DNA of 64,000 nucleotides from Aerococcus mictus. GTDB taxonomy: Bacteria > Bacillota > Bacilli > Lactobacillales > Aerococcaceae. This document shows positions 26,514-34,606 of this stretch, one piece after another. Position 1 is the stretch's first letter, and each line of letters starts with the position of its first letter. The DNA is taken from positions 1,922,001 to 1,986,000 of the forward strand of contig NZ_CP132985.1 of NCBI RefSeq assembly GCF_003286595.3, read 5' to 3'. Below the pieces are notes generated by a model. It was not told the origin of the DNA and made no database searches. It saw only the letters and a program-made list of their open reading frames with translations. The position numbers and the translations under genes were made by a program.

Positions 26514-26987
26514 CTAATCTCTATTCACACTAAAATCAATTTCTTTAAAAAATTCATACAATTTGTCTTGACTACTTTCTTTAGAAATAAAGGCTCTAAA
26601 GTTTTCATTTAATAAGTTTTTACTTAATTGGGCGATAAAGCGTAAATGAATATTATCCACATTACTTTCAGGGACGCCAATTAAGAAGATTAATTTCACT
26701 TCATCACTATCATTCCATAGCATGGTATCCTTCAAACGAAGAAAACCGATAAAGGGTCGGTTGACCGCCTCAGATTTACCATGAGGAATAGCTACTTGAT
26801 AGCCTACAGCAGTCGAAACCTCAGCTTCACGTGCTAAGACCGCTTCTTCCATTTGTTTCACATCATTGACTAAGTTAGCTTCCTTGGCTTGGCTGACCAG
26901 ATGATGGATGGCTGCATCTCTATTTTCAACTTCTTCGTCTAATAAGATCATTGCTTGAGGAACAATAGCATCGATTTGATTTTCCAT
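26514..26987 (-). CDS. PTS EIIA, fructose type
   Basis: A 157-residue PtsN-fold phosphocarrier. The phospho-histidine is in GYQVAIPHGKSEAV near residue 67, and NIHLRFIAQLSK near 115 carries the second histidine. ATG 26987 has GGAGG five bases upstream, while the frame itself is open to 27011, where it touches the hxlB stop. It supplies phosphate to the EIIB encoded next. Confidence 0.87.
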   Translation of the reverse strand: MENQIDAIVPQAMILLDEEVENRDAAIHHLVSQAKEANLVNDVKQMEEAVLAREAEVSTAVGYQVAIPHGKSEAVNRPFIGFLRLKDTMLWNDSDEVKLIFLIGVPESNVDNIHLRFIAQLSKNLLNENFRAFISKESSQDKLYEFFKEIDFSVNRD

Positions 26988-27010
26988 GTCATCCTCCTTC
27001 TTTTTCTTCA

Positions 27011-27574
27011 CTATTCTAAATCGGCATGACGAGCAAACATAGAATCTGAAGTTTCACCCGTCCGATCCATTAATTCCAGGATGATCCCGTCACCAGTTAA
27101 GAAGAGTAACTGTTCAAAGGCTGAGCCCATGGGTTGGATGGAAGTAATATCCATTCCAGAATGTTGTAATTTAGGGGATACCCCAGGAAGTAAGACCACA
27201 ACATCGGCTAATTTAGCAATGGTCGATTCCACATCCATAGTTAAAATCGCAATCTTAACGCCATTCTTTTTCGCCTTCTTGGCAGTGGATACCAAGCTAT
27301 CGGTTTCACCGGATCCAGAACCAACAATTAATAAGTCTCCTTCATGGGTGTGGGGGTTAGTAATTTCTCCAATCACACTGACAGAGAAACCTAAGTGCAT
27401 CAAACGGTTAGCAAAGCCACGAATGCCTACTCCTGACCGCCCAGCCCCGGTTAAGAAGATATGGTTGGCCTTTAGGATAGCTTCCACCAGGTCATTTAAT
27501 TGATCATCATTTTCATAGGCAACGTTGTGTAGTAATTCTTCTAAAATTTCTTTAACATAATTTTTTGCACTCAT
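27011..27574 (-). CDS. hxlB: 6-phospho-3-hexuloisomerase (HxlB), copy 2
   Basis: A 187-residue SIS protein: FLTGAGRSGVGIRGFANRLMH near residue 38, VIGEITNPHTHEGDLLIVGSGSGETDSL to about 92, QPMGSAFEQLLFL near 148, and a C-terminal MFARHADLE. It converts D-arabino-3-hexulose 6-phosphate, the HxlA product, to fructose 6-phosphate. It directly follows hxlA (two bases apart), the standard ribulose-monophosphate pair. In non-methylotrophs this pair can fix formaldehyde or run backwards to make ribulose 5-phosphate. Confidence 0.92.
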   Translation of the reverse strand: MSAKNYVKEILEELLHNVAYENDDQLNDLVEAILKANHIFLTGAGRSGVGIRGFANRLMHLGFSVSVIGEITNPHTHEGDLLIVGSGSGETDSLVSTAKKAKKNGVKIAILTMDVESTIAKLADVVVLLPGVSPKLQHSGMDITSIQPMGSAFEQLLFLTGDGIILELMDRTGETSDSMFARHADLE

Positions 27575-27576
27575 GA

Positions 27577-28212
27577 TTAAGCCTCCATTTGTTCTTTCAA
27601 TTCTTTTGCTGCTTGAACGGGGTCATCGGCGTGTAGGATACCTCCACCGACAATGATTATTTGAGGATTGTATTGCATGTAATCAGCAACCGTGTCTACT
27701 TTAATTCCACCGGCAACAGCAGTAACGGTGTTATCGACGTGTTTACTCATCTCTGCTAAGTCTTCTAGTGGGGTACGGCCCGCTGCTTGAGCGTCAACAC
27801 CCGTGTGAACAGCAACCACATCGACTCCTAATTCTTCTACTTCAGCAACCCGTTTAGCAATATCGGTAATGGTAATCATATCGACCATGACTTTAGCATT
27901 GGCTTCTTTAGCCGCTTTAACAACGTCTTTGATGGTTAAGTTGTCTGTTACCCCTAAGACAGTCACGTAATCGGCCCCAGCATCAAAGGTTTCCTTAGCT
28001 TCAAGGTAACCCGCATCCATAATCTTAGCATCGCAGAGGACTTCAACTTCAGGCACAGCTGCTTTGACTTGGCGAACCGCTTCCATACCGTACTCCATCA
28101 TAAATGGGGTCCCGATTTCAACAATATCAATATAATCTTTCACTTGTTTTACGAGTTCTAAGCCTTTTTCTAAACTAATATCATCTAAAGCGAGTTGTAA
28201 TTTTGCAGTCAT
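27577..28212 (-). CDS. hxlA: 3-hexulose-6-phosphate synthase
   Basis: A 211-residue barrel of the orotidine-phosphate decarboxylase superfamily. It shows LQLALDD at the N-terminus, VEIGTPFMMEYG near residue 32, LCDAKIMDAGYLE near 59 (the D-x-K-x-x-D motif), VTVLGV near 85, VAVHTGVDAQAAGRTP near 133 and AVAGGIKVDTV near 165. It condenses formaldehyde with ribulose 5-phosphate or does the reverse aldol cleavage. Its placement with a fructose PTS and ManA suggests a role in hexose-to-pentose interconversion. Confidence 0.92.
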   Translation of the reverse strand: MTAKLQLALDDISLEKGLELVKQVKDYIDIVEIGTPFMMEYGMEAVRQVKAAVPEVEVLCDAKIMDAGYLEAKETFDAGADYVTVLGVTDNLTIKDVVKAAKEANAKVMVDMITITDIAKRVAEVEELGVDVVAVHTGVDAQAAGRTPLEDLAEMSKHVDNTVTAVAGGIKVDTVADYMQYNPQIIIVGGGILHADDPVQAAKELKEQMEA

Positions 28213-28239
28213 TGTTAGTATTCTCCTTTTTATTTTTTA

Positions 28240-29223
28240 TTATGCCTTTAATGCGTCAGGGATAGTTACTTTCAGATAAGTACAATCTCCCTTAATGGTT
28301 ACTTCATCTAGTGACGCAGGAATAAGAACGGTTTCAATCTGTTCAACAGCCAGATTTTTCCCAGCGTCCTCGATGGTGGCACTACCTTCAATAAAGATTA
28401 AGATAACAGGGCCGCCATCCGTTGTTTCCTTGATGCTGTCTTTCACTTGGACACGGTTGACTTCAAAATATTTTTGGTCAGCAATCTTAGCTTCGCTATA
28501 GTGGTCGTTTTCTTCTAAAATCTTGGGATCGCCCGTATCCGGCTGATAGTTCAGGTCGATACATTCAATGCCTTTATCAAGATGCAATTCTCTCGGCTTA
28601 CCGTCCTTACCTAAGCGGTCGTAGTCATAAATCCGATAGGTGATATCACTCGATTGTTGAATCTCAATAAACTGACACCCCTCACCTGGAGAATGCACAG
28701 TCCCAGGTGGTAAATTAAAGAATGAATCCTTTTCAATCGGGTATTTACCTAGATAATCAAAAATATTTTTAGAGTTTGCCTTTAATTCTTCCTTAGTTAC
28801 TCCTGGTTTAACACCACAGACCGCAAAGGTATCTTGGTCCTTGTCTAGGAAGTACCAGAGTTCACCCTTACCATAGGGGTAATCTTCTAATTCTTGGGCC
28901 TGCTCATCATTAGGGTGAACTTGAACTGAAGGACGGGTTTTGGTATTTAGAAATTTAATCAATAATGGAAACTCGTCAAAGCTATCAGCGAAGCTTCCTA
29001 AAATCCCTGTCTTATCCTCATTAAATACATCGACTAATTGTTTACCAGCTAGGTCACCGTTAGCGATCACACTAGGGCCGTTAGGATGAGTCGATAACTC
29101 CCAACTTTCTGAAAATCCTTCCTCTTGGTCAGAAACTTTATTGTGCTCTGGGCGGTTGACATTGCCCCAAATATGATGTTTATAATTATCTTCAAAAATC
29201 ATTGGATATAAGTTGAGCGCCAT
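28240..29223 (-). CDS. manA: Mannose-6-phosphate isomerase, class I, copy 2
   Basis: A 327-residue ManA. It shows HHIWGNVNRP near residue 16, ESWELSTHPNGP near 40, SVQVHPNDEQA near 99, KGELWYFLD near 118, LPPGTVHSPGEGC near 171 and ITYRIYDYDRLG near 192; the zinc ligands Q/V-H, E and H are in place. It has only moderate similarity to copy 1 at 21200. It is the first gene of operon E, with AAAGGAGG before ATG. It feeds imported mannose 6-phosphate or a related aldose phosphate to fructose 6-phosphate. Confidence 0.9.
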   Translation of the reverse strand: MALNLYPMIFEDNYKHHIWGNVNRPEHNKVSDQEEGFSESWELSTHPNGPSVIANGDLAGKQLVDVFNEDKTGILGSFADSFDEFPLLIKFLNTKTRPSVQVHPNDEQAQELEDYPYGKGELWYFLDKDQDTFAVCGVKPGVTKEELKANSKNIFDYLGKYPIEKDSFFNLPPGTVHSPGEGCQFIEIQQSSDITYRIYDYDRLGKDGKPRELHLDKGIECIDLNYQPDTGDPKILEENDHYSEAKIADQKYFEVNRVQVKDSIKETTDGGPVILIFIEGSATIEDAGKNLAVEQIETVLIPASLDEVTIKGDCTYLKVTIPDALKA

Positions 29224-29266
29224 TACATTTCCTCCTTTTGTATATTTTTATCTTTTTCTCACTTGT

Positions 29267-29303
29267 ATTGTATAATTAATACATACATTTGTAAAGCGCT
29301 TTC
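29267..29303 (-). promoter_or_regulatory. Promoter, operator and cre-like core of operon E
   Basis: On the minus strand TTTACA (29290-29295) and TACAAT (29267-29272) are 17 bases apart. Between them lies TGTATAATTAATACA (29269-29283), whose arms TGTAT/ATACA form a palindrome. AAAGCGCTTTC (29293-29303), the symmetric core of a cre site, overlaps the -35. The layout implies repression by the neighbouring RpiR protein and by CcpA. Confidence 0.6.
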
Positions 29304-29343
29304 TTTACTATTTTTTCAGTGTTTATGCTTGGAGAATATAAAA

Positions 29344-29382
29344 ACCACTCCAATCGCCCGTGTTGAAGGCATTTGGAGTGGT
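29344..29382 (-). terminator. Terminator of the rpiR-type gene
   Basis: ACCACTCCAA (29344-29353) pairs with TTGGAGTGGT (29373-29382). On the minus strand the stem is followed by TTTTTAT. It separates the regulator gene from operon E. Confidence 0.75.
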
Positions 29383-29409
29383 ATAAAAATTATTATCTAT
29401 TCTCCTAAC

Positions 29410-29424
29410 TGTATAATTTATACA
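29410..29424. promoter_or_regulatory. Second copy of the putative RpiR operator
   Basis: TGTATAATTTATACA is a perfect 15-base palindrome that differs from the one at 29269 by only one base plus its centre. It lies between the regulator stop and its terminator, 141 bases from the promoter copy, a spacing that would allow looping. Confidence 0.5.
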
Positions 29425-29449
29425 TATAGTCGTAAAAAAAGAGACCGTA

Positions 29450-30322
29450 TTAGTAATTTTTACTATCGACGAAATGACTAATTTGTTCAAGCTGTTGGGT
29501 ATAGTGATCATAGTCACTCAAAATGATTCCAATATATAACATATCGATCAGAGTCAAAAGCGAAATACGTGAAACCATGGTCTCACTGTATAAAGAGGTT
29601 TCATTATCACCGGTGAGAAGAGAAATATCAGCATATTCATTAATAAAATGGGATTTATAGTTAGTCAAAGCAATCGTTTGTACCCCTCTTGACTTTGCTA
29701 ATTTCAGGGTATCCACGGCATCCATTGTGGCTCCAGAATGAGAAATCCCGATCAATAAATCATCCTCTGTGTAGGAGTGAACAGCCAATTGCTGTAAATG
29801 AATATCTGAATAATAAGTCGCTGGTATGCCGATACGGATCAGACGGCTGACAAAGTCTAAAGCAACACTGGAAGACGTTCCTATTCCATAGATACTTACC
29901 CGTTTGGCTGAAATAATTTTTGTAATGGCCTCTTCAAAATCATTCCTATCTAGCAAGTTCAAGGTATCCTGCATGCCTCGTATAGACTTGTCCACCACCA
30001 TCTTGGGAACATCACTTAAGGAATCTTTAGGCGAAAAATCGAGATTGACACGAGAATTTTTCTCAAAGCCATTGTCTTGGTTCTGTTGTTGACCCGTTTC
30101 TAGTAAGATAGCCTTCTTAAATTCACTGAAGCCAGAGTAGCCAATGGTGTGCGTAAAACGAACCACACTAGGAATACTAACTCCCGATTTAGCCGCTAAA
30201 TCAGACAAAGTATGATTCATGACCTCACCACCATGATTTAAAATATAATCAGCGACTTTTCTCTGTGAATTGGGCAAATGATTATACTTTTGCTTAATCA
30301 GTTCTGCTATGTTGGTTTCCAT
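29450..30322 (-). CDS. RpiR/MurR-family transcriptional regulator
   Basis: A 290-residue regulator. The N-terminal RpiR helix-turn-helix (residues about 1-77, with LSDLAAKSGVSIPSVVRF and GYSGFSEFK) is followed by a SIS domain (about 110-270: YGIGTSSSVALDFVSRL, GISHSGATMDAV, IALTNYKSH). SIS domains of this family bind sugar phosphates. ATG 30322 follows GGAGG. It faces the same way as operon E and is immediately upstream of it, with paired palindromes nearby, so it is the likely operon E regulator. Confidence 0.9.
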   Translation of the reverse strand: METNIAELIKQKYNHLPNSQRKVADYILNHGGEVMNHTLSDLAAKSGVSIPSVVRFTHTIGYSGFSEFKKAILLETGQQQNQDNGFEKNSRVNLDFSPKDSLSDVPKMVVDKSIRGMQDTLNLLDRNDFEEAITKIISAKRVSIYGIGTSSSVALDFVSRLIRIGIPATYYSDIHLQQLAVHSYTEDDLLIGISHSGATMDAVDTLKLAKSRGVQTIALTNYKSHFINEYADISLLTGDNETSLYSETMVSRISLLTLIDMLYIGIILSDYDHYTQQLEQISHFVDSKNY

Positions 30323-30550
30323 CAATACACCTCCTTAGTTAACCATTCACGATAAATCATATTATAGCAGAAAGCACTTTCCTGCAAAATATAAACACAT
30401 TTTACTCATTGGAGATAATTATTTATTTCTACACCCATTAACCCCATAGAAAAATTAATAATTTTCTGTCACTAAAAAATTATTTATAAATTTCTTGCCT
30501 TTCTTTCTCTTCTTCCCGTATCATTGTTATATATACCACGAGGTGAACAC

Positions 30551-31483
30551 ATGAACAGTAAAAAAGATCTTATTCGAGTGGCTAAACTCTACTACTACCA
30601 CAACCTGACCCAGGAAGAAATCGCTGACCAGGTGGGCATTTCTCGCATCAAAGTCTCCCGTATGCTCAAAAAAGCCCGTGATATGGGTATTATAACCGTC
30701 GTTGTTAATGACACCCCTAACTACGAGCATGTTGAACGCACCATTAAAGAAAGTTTTCAACTTAAAAACGTCATGATTACGGATATCCATAACCATGACG
30801 TCCGCGGATCCCTAGCCCAAATGGCTGGCTCTTATTTAAATACTATTCTTGAAGAAGGCGACACGATCGCTGTGGGATGGGGAAAGACCCTACAAGAATT
30901 GACCAAGTATTGCTACGGCAATCTGAATAAAAAGACGCTCTTCACTCCCCTGATCGGCGGTCACGGAGATAAGAACTTCAACCGCCATTCCAATTCCATC
31001 GCCAACCAATTTGCCGAAAACTATCTGGCCAAGTCAGCTACCATCCTAGCCCCAGCCTTCGCCCAAAGCCAAGTTGCTGCCGACATGTACATGCACGACC
31101 CCAACGTCTTGGCCACTATTGATAGAAGCAGTCAAGCCAACATCGCCATCTTCAGTATCGGTAACCCTAATGACGAAGAAAATAATATTATCTCGACCGG
31201 CTACCTGTCCGAAAAAGAGACAGCCCTCATCAAGGAAAGTGATACCACGAGTGATATTGCCTCCATTATTTTCCTTAACCAAGAAGGTAAAGAAATCCTT
31301 CAAGAGTTAGAAGAACGCCGCATCAGCGTCTCCCAAAAGGCCTTTGCTCAAATTGACCGTAAAATCTGTATCGCTGGCGGGCGAAAAAAACATATAAGTA
31401 TTCTCTCCGCCATTAAGAGTCAGTATGTTGATGAATTGATTACAGATATTGATACGGCCCGGTTCTTGACGGAGAATATTTAG
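30551..31483 (+). CDS. SorC-family sugar-binding transcriptional regulator, copy 2
   Basis: A 310-residue SorC/DeoR-like regulator. The helix-turn-helix at residues about 17-45 (LTQEEIADQVGISRIKVSRML) precedes the sugar-phosphate domain, with VGWGKTLQELTKYC near 107, FTPLIGGHGDKN near 129, SIGNPNDEEN near 203 and CIAGGRKKHISILSAI near 276. ATG 30551 follows AGGTG; a few more in-frame codons upstream lack a site. The gene is clearly richer in G+C than its neighbours, hinting at transfer. A shortened, broken copy of it lies at 48284-48588. Its target is not obvious: no sugar operon is divergent from it, and the neighbouring D-hydroxyacid dehydrogenase converges on it. Confidence 0.87.
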   Translation: MNSKKDLIRVAKLYYYHNLTQEEIADQVGISRIKVSRMLKKARDMGIITVVVNDTPNYEHVERTIKESFQLKNVMITDIHNHDVRGSLAQMAGSYLNTILEEGDTIAVGWGKTLQELTKYCYGNLNKKTLFTPLIGGHGDKNFNRHSNSIANQFAENYLAKSATILAPAFAQSQVAADMYMHDPNVLATIDRSSQANIAIFSIGNPNDEENNIISTGYLSEKETALIKESDTTSDIASIIFLNQEGKEILQELEERRISVSQKAFAQIDRKICIAGGRKKHISILSAIKSQYVDELITDIDTARFLTENI

Positions 31484-31511
31484 CGACTTAACAACAGCAG
31501 ATCGACTTAAA

Positions 31512-31545
31512 AGGCCTATGACGACTTTCCTTTCATCATAGGCCT
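31512..31545. terminator. Bidirectional terminator
   Basis: AGGCCTATG (31512-31520) pairs with CATAGGCCT (31537-31545), with TTTT after it on the plus strand and TTTT on the minus strand. It lies between the converging SorC and dehydrogenase genes. Confidence 0.75.
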
Positions 31546-31589
31546 ATTTTCATTGGAAGGAGTTTTTACTTTTTGGGTATGACTTACCC

Positions 31590-32597
31590 TTACTCCACCA
31601 AATTAGCAACTTTCCCAGTGGTAAGGTATTCTTCAAAATTATCCATGGAATATTCCACCATGTTTTTGACTGCTTCATCGGTGTTGGAACCTACATGAGG
31701 AGTTAGCAGGACTCTTGGATATAACTTAATCAATTCTTGAACCGTTTCATCAGGAACATCTTCTAAACGATCGAAGTTGTGGAAGAAAATTGGTCCTTCA
31801 TTGGGGAGCACATCGGCCGCAAAGCCATACAATTTATCTGCTTTAAGGGCATCGATAATGGCTTGGTTGTCTTGGAGTTCTCCTCGGGCAGTATTGACTA
31901 AGATAGCGTCATCTTTCATGGTTTCGATAAAATGACGGTTAATCATCTTGTCATTTTCACCTTCAATGTAGGCCGAGTGAATACTTACAATATCAGCCTC
32001 TTTTAAGAGTTCGTCTTGGGTGTCTTTAAATTCAACGACTTCTTTGGCCGCATCAGATTGATAGATATCATAACCAATCACCCTAGCTCCTAAACCTTGG
32101 AAGAGTTTAGCTTCGGTCACGCCAATACGTCCGCAACCAATGATTCCCACCGTACAATTTCTCACTTCGCGACTAAACATACGAGGTTTCACACGGAAAT
32201 CGTATGCCTTAGCGGTCGCTTCAGTAGTATAAGGCACATTACGCAACAAACTCATGGCCAGGGTCACTGCTAATTCGGCAATGGCATTCGGAGAATAGCC
32301 TGGTACTCGAGCGACCACTTGGCCTAAGTCGCGGATAGCGTCCATATCGATGTGGTTAATTCCCACAGTCCGGGTGAAAACTAAATCAATGCCCCAGGAT
32401 TTCAGTAATTCCAGGTTTTTCCGATTGGCCACACAGTTTCCTCTGAGTAGGACAGCATCATGGCTTTTAGCGGTTTCAATATTATCTTCAGTCAATAATT
32501 CTTCAATTAAAGTTAGGTCATAATTATACTTATTATATTGGTTAAAAATATCCACTTTGTTCGACCGTACCCCATAGCAAGCTACTTTAAAAGTCAT
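31590..32597 (-). CDS. D-2-hydroxyacid (D-lactate) dehydrogenase
   Basis: A 335-residue NAD-dependent dehydrogenase. It shows the nucleotide loop VGIIGCGRIG near residue 148, the acidic IGYDIYQSD that selects NAD near 170, the catalytic R in VNTARGEL near 234, E in DVLPNEGPIF near 263, and H in LTPHVGSN near 297. It reduces pyruvate or a related 2-oxo acid to a D-hydroxyacid. It is followed upstream by an AEC-type carboxylate carrier and a CitAB-like sensor pair, so it may belong to a malate/lactate-type pathway, or to D-lactate formation. Confidence 0.88.
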   Translation of the reverse strand: MTFKVACYGVRSNKVDIFNQYNKYNYDLTLIEELLTEDNIETAKSHDAVLLRGNCVANRKNLELLKSWGIDLVFTRTVGINHIDMDAIRDLGQVVARVPGYSPNAIAELAVTLAMSLLRNVPYTTEATAKAYDFRVKPRMFSREVRNCTVGIIGCGRIGVTEAKLFQGLGARVIGYDIYQSDAAKEVVEFKDTQDELLKEADIVSIHSAYIEGENDKMINRHFIETMKDDAILVNTARGELQDNQAIIDALKADKLYGFAADVLPNEGPIFFHNFDRLEDVPDETVQELIKLYPRVLLTPHVGSNTDEAVKNMVEYSMDNFEEYLTTGKVANLVE

Positions 32598-32662
32598 TAC
32601 AATCTCTCCTTATTCTTTTTACTCATATTTATTAATTTTTAATGCACGTTCACTCAAAAAAT

Positions 32663-33730
32663 TTAAATAATCCCACTGGTTTTTAAGATTTCAATTACCA
32701 CCAGCCAAATTGGGATGGCTAGGGTAGCCGTTAAGGTGGTTACAAAAGAGGCGTTCGAGGCTAGCTTACTTTCACGTCCAAAACCAATCGCATAGGAGAC
32801 CGCCACACTGGCCGGTGGAGTCGCCATCATCACTACAGTCGTCCCAATTGCGGCATAATCCATTGGGAGAGTGTTCGTCACCGTGAATAAAATCCCACAG
32901 ACTAAAGTAATCAATGGAACAATAAGCATTTTATTAAAGGCGTAGTACCACACCTTGTTGTCCTTAACCGCTTCGGTAATTTCACTTTCACCAAGAGTTG
33001 CCCCGATTGATAACCAGGCCAATGGTGAAGCCAATTTAGATAAATAGTTCATCAATTGGTATAACCAAGGTAGGGTTAAGTCAAAGCGGAGAATTGGGGC
33101 TTGACGCTCAACCATTTCTCCAGTCTTGGCCAGGGTTTCCACCGTGACATGGGGCAGATAAGCCTGCATAGCCCAAATCAGTAAACCCGCCAAGGTAAAT
33201 AAGATCGTCGGATTGAGGAAGATACTTTTGAGGTTGCTCTTTTTAAATTGCAAACCACTCATCAAGATATAGCAATAGGAATATAAGAAGATCCGGTAAC
33301 CGATGTTAAAAACATTGGCGTAAATGACCCCGTCAGCCCCGTAAACCGCTGACACAATTGGAATCCCAAAAAAGGTTGTCGAGCCAAAAATCGTTAACAT
33401 GCGTAAAACAAGTTGGGTGTCCCCCTCATAACGCGCATAAGTAAGACGGGTAATAACAATAAAAACTAAATAAATTAACAGGCCCCATACCAAAACACTC
33501 ATACTTTGGTGGAGTTGTTGGACATTCAAATCTTGCATAAAGGCATTGAAGGCCATACATGGAATCGCTAACTTTAAAACTACCGTTGACAAGACTTTAG
33601 AAACATGTTGGTTAAAGATGCCACGACGTCTGCAAATATAACCAATCAAGATAATCCCAATCGTCGAAGTAATTGCCGAAATAAACTTCATATTTGTCAG
33701 GGTAGCTATCAATATTTCACCAAACGACAT
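32663..33730 (-). CDS. AEC-family (auxin efflux/malate permease type) carrier
   Basis: A 355-residue membrane protein with about ten hydrophobic segments in the two five-helix halves of the AEC family. The first starts IGIILIGYICRRRGIF near residue 23; the conserved STTFFGIPIVSAVYG is near 117, and TTVVMMATPPASVAVSYA near 305. Characterised bacterial members carry malate, malonate or other dicarboxylates. GAGG stands before ATG. It is divergent from nothing and lies just after the response regulator, a usual target gene of CitB-type regulators. Confidence 0.82.
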   Translation of the reverse strand: MSFGEILIATLTNMKFISAITSTIGIILIGYICRRRGIFNQHVSKVLSTVVLKLAIPCMAFNAFMQDLNVQQLHQSMSVLVWGLLIYLVFIVITRLTYARYEGDTQLVLRMLTIFGSTTFFGIPIVSAVYGADGVIYANVFNIGYRIFLYSYCYILMSGLQFKKSNLKSIFLNPTILFTLAGLLIWAMQAYLPHVTVETLAKTGEMVERQAPILRFDLTLPWLYQLMNYLSKLASPLAWLSIGATLGESEITEAVKDNKVWYYAFNKMLIVPLITLVCGILFTVTNTLPMDYAAIGTTVVMMATPPASVAVSYAIGFGRESKLASNASFVTTLTATLAIPIWLVVIEILKTSGII

Positions 33731-33865
33731 AAAAATAGCTCCTCTATAATAAAAAATTCACAAGAACTTATCGATAAACTCTATAGTTGAATTCTAGTTT
33801 ATATAGAGGAGCTAGGAAATATTATTTAATTAAATGAAAGTTTTTTAAGTAATTTAAGAGACTTT

Positions 33866-34606
33866 TCACAAACTTCTATCCAAGGGGTGGACTTGTTGGT
33901 AATGAATAGTAGACCGCCCAGTTGTTCCATAGTATTGGAAGGTCTTCAGATAGCCCTTTTTAACCAGATAATGGATATATTTACGCACCGTCACATGGGA
34001 GAGTTGGCTTTTCTGAGTGATTTGGGGAATAGTAAAAGATTCACAATCTTGGCTTTCGATGGACGCGGCAATGACTTCCATGGTGGAAAAGGTCAGACCC
34101 TTTTCGATACTATCACTCATTTCCATATTAGCAGACTCCGCTAAACGGTTGTCGGCACCTAAGTCATCCGGATAACCATATAATTGGTCCAAGATGTCTT
34201 GGTCAATCTCCTCCTCTTGATTTAATAACTCTCTTTCCTTTTTAAACCGAAGCAAACTACTTTCTAAGCGTTCAAAGGTAAAGGGTTTGAGAATATAGTC
34301 CTGCACCCCTAAATTTAAGCCCTTTTGAATGGCTGATTTGGCGTTTTGAGCCGTTAACATGATTACTCCCGGATGCTGGTCACGAGTAGCCAAATATTCA
34401 ACCAGCTGCATACCGGGTGATTGGAAATCGTCCAAATGATCATCAATTAACAAAAGGTCGAAATGGTCCTCAGCTAACTGATCAAGGGCCTCTTGGTAAC
34501 TTTCTGTCACCGCAGTTACTTCAAAGCCTGACACTTTTTCGACATATTGTTTGTTAATGGCTTGAACCATGCGGTCATCTTCAACAAGCATTACTTTATA
34601 CATCAC
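33866..34606 (-). CDS. CitB/DcuR-type response regulator
   Basis: A 246-residue regulator. The receiver domain (residues 1-120) has VMLVEDD, the phospho-aspartate in LLLIDDHL near 54, and LKPFTF near 104. The C-terminal region has a CitB-type helix-turn-helix (TIPQITQKSQLSHVTVRKYI near 200). It is paired with the sensor gene at 34607 with no gap. By family it controls transport and metabolism of citrate, malate or fumarate; the AEC carrier next door is the natural target. Confidence 0.87.
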   Translation of the reverse strand: MMYKVMLVEDDRMVQAINKQYVEKVSGFEVTAVTESYQEALDQLAEDHFDLLLIDDHLDDFQSPGMQLVEYLATRDQHPGVIMLTAQNAKSAIQKGLNLGVQDYILKPFTFERLESSLLRFKKERELLNQEEEIDQDILDQLYGYPDDLGADNRLAESANMEMSDSIEKGLTFSTMEVIAASIESQDCESFTIPQITQKSQLSHVTVRKYIHYLVKKGYLKTFQYYGTTGRSTIHYQQVHPLDRSL

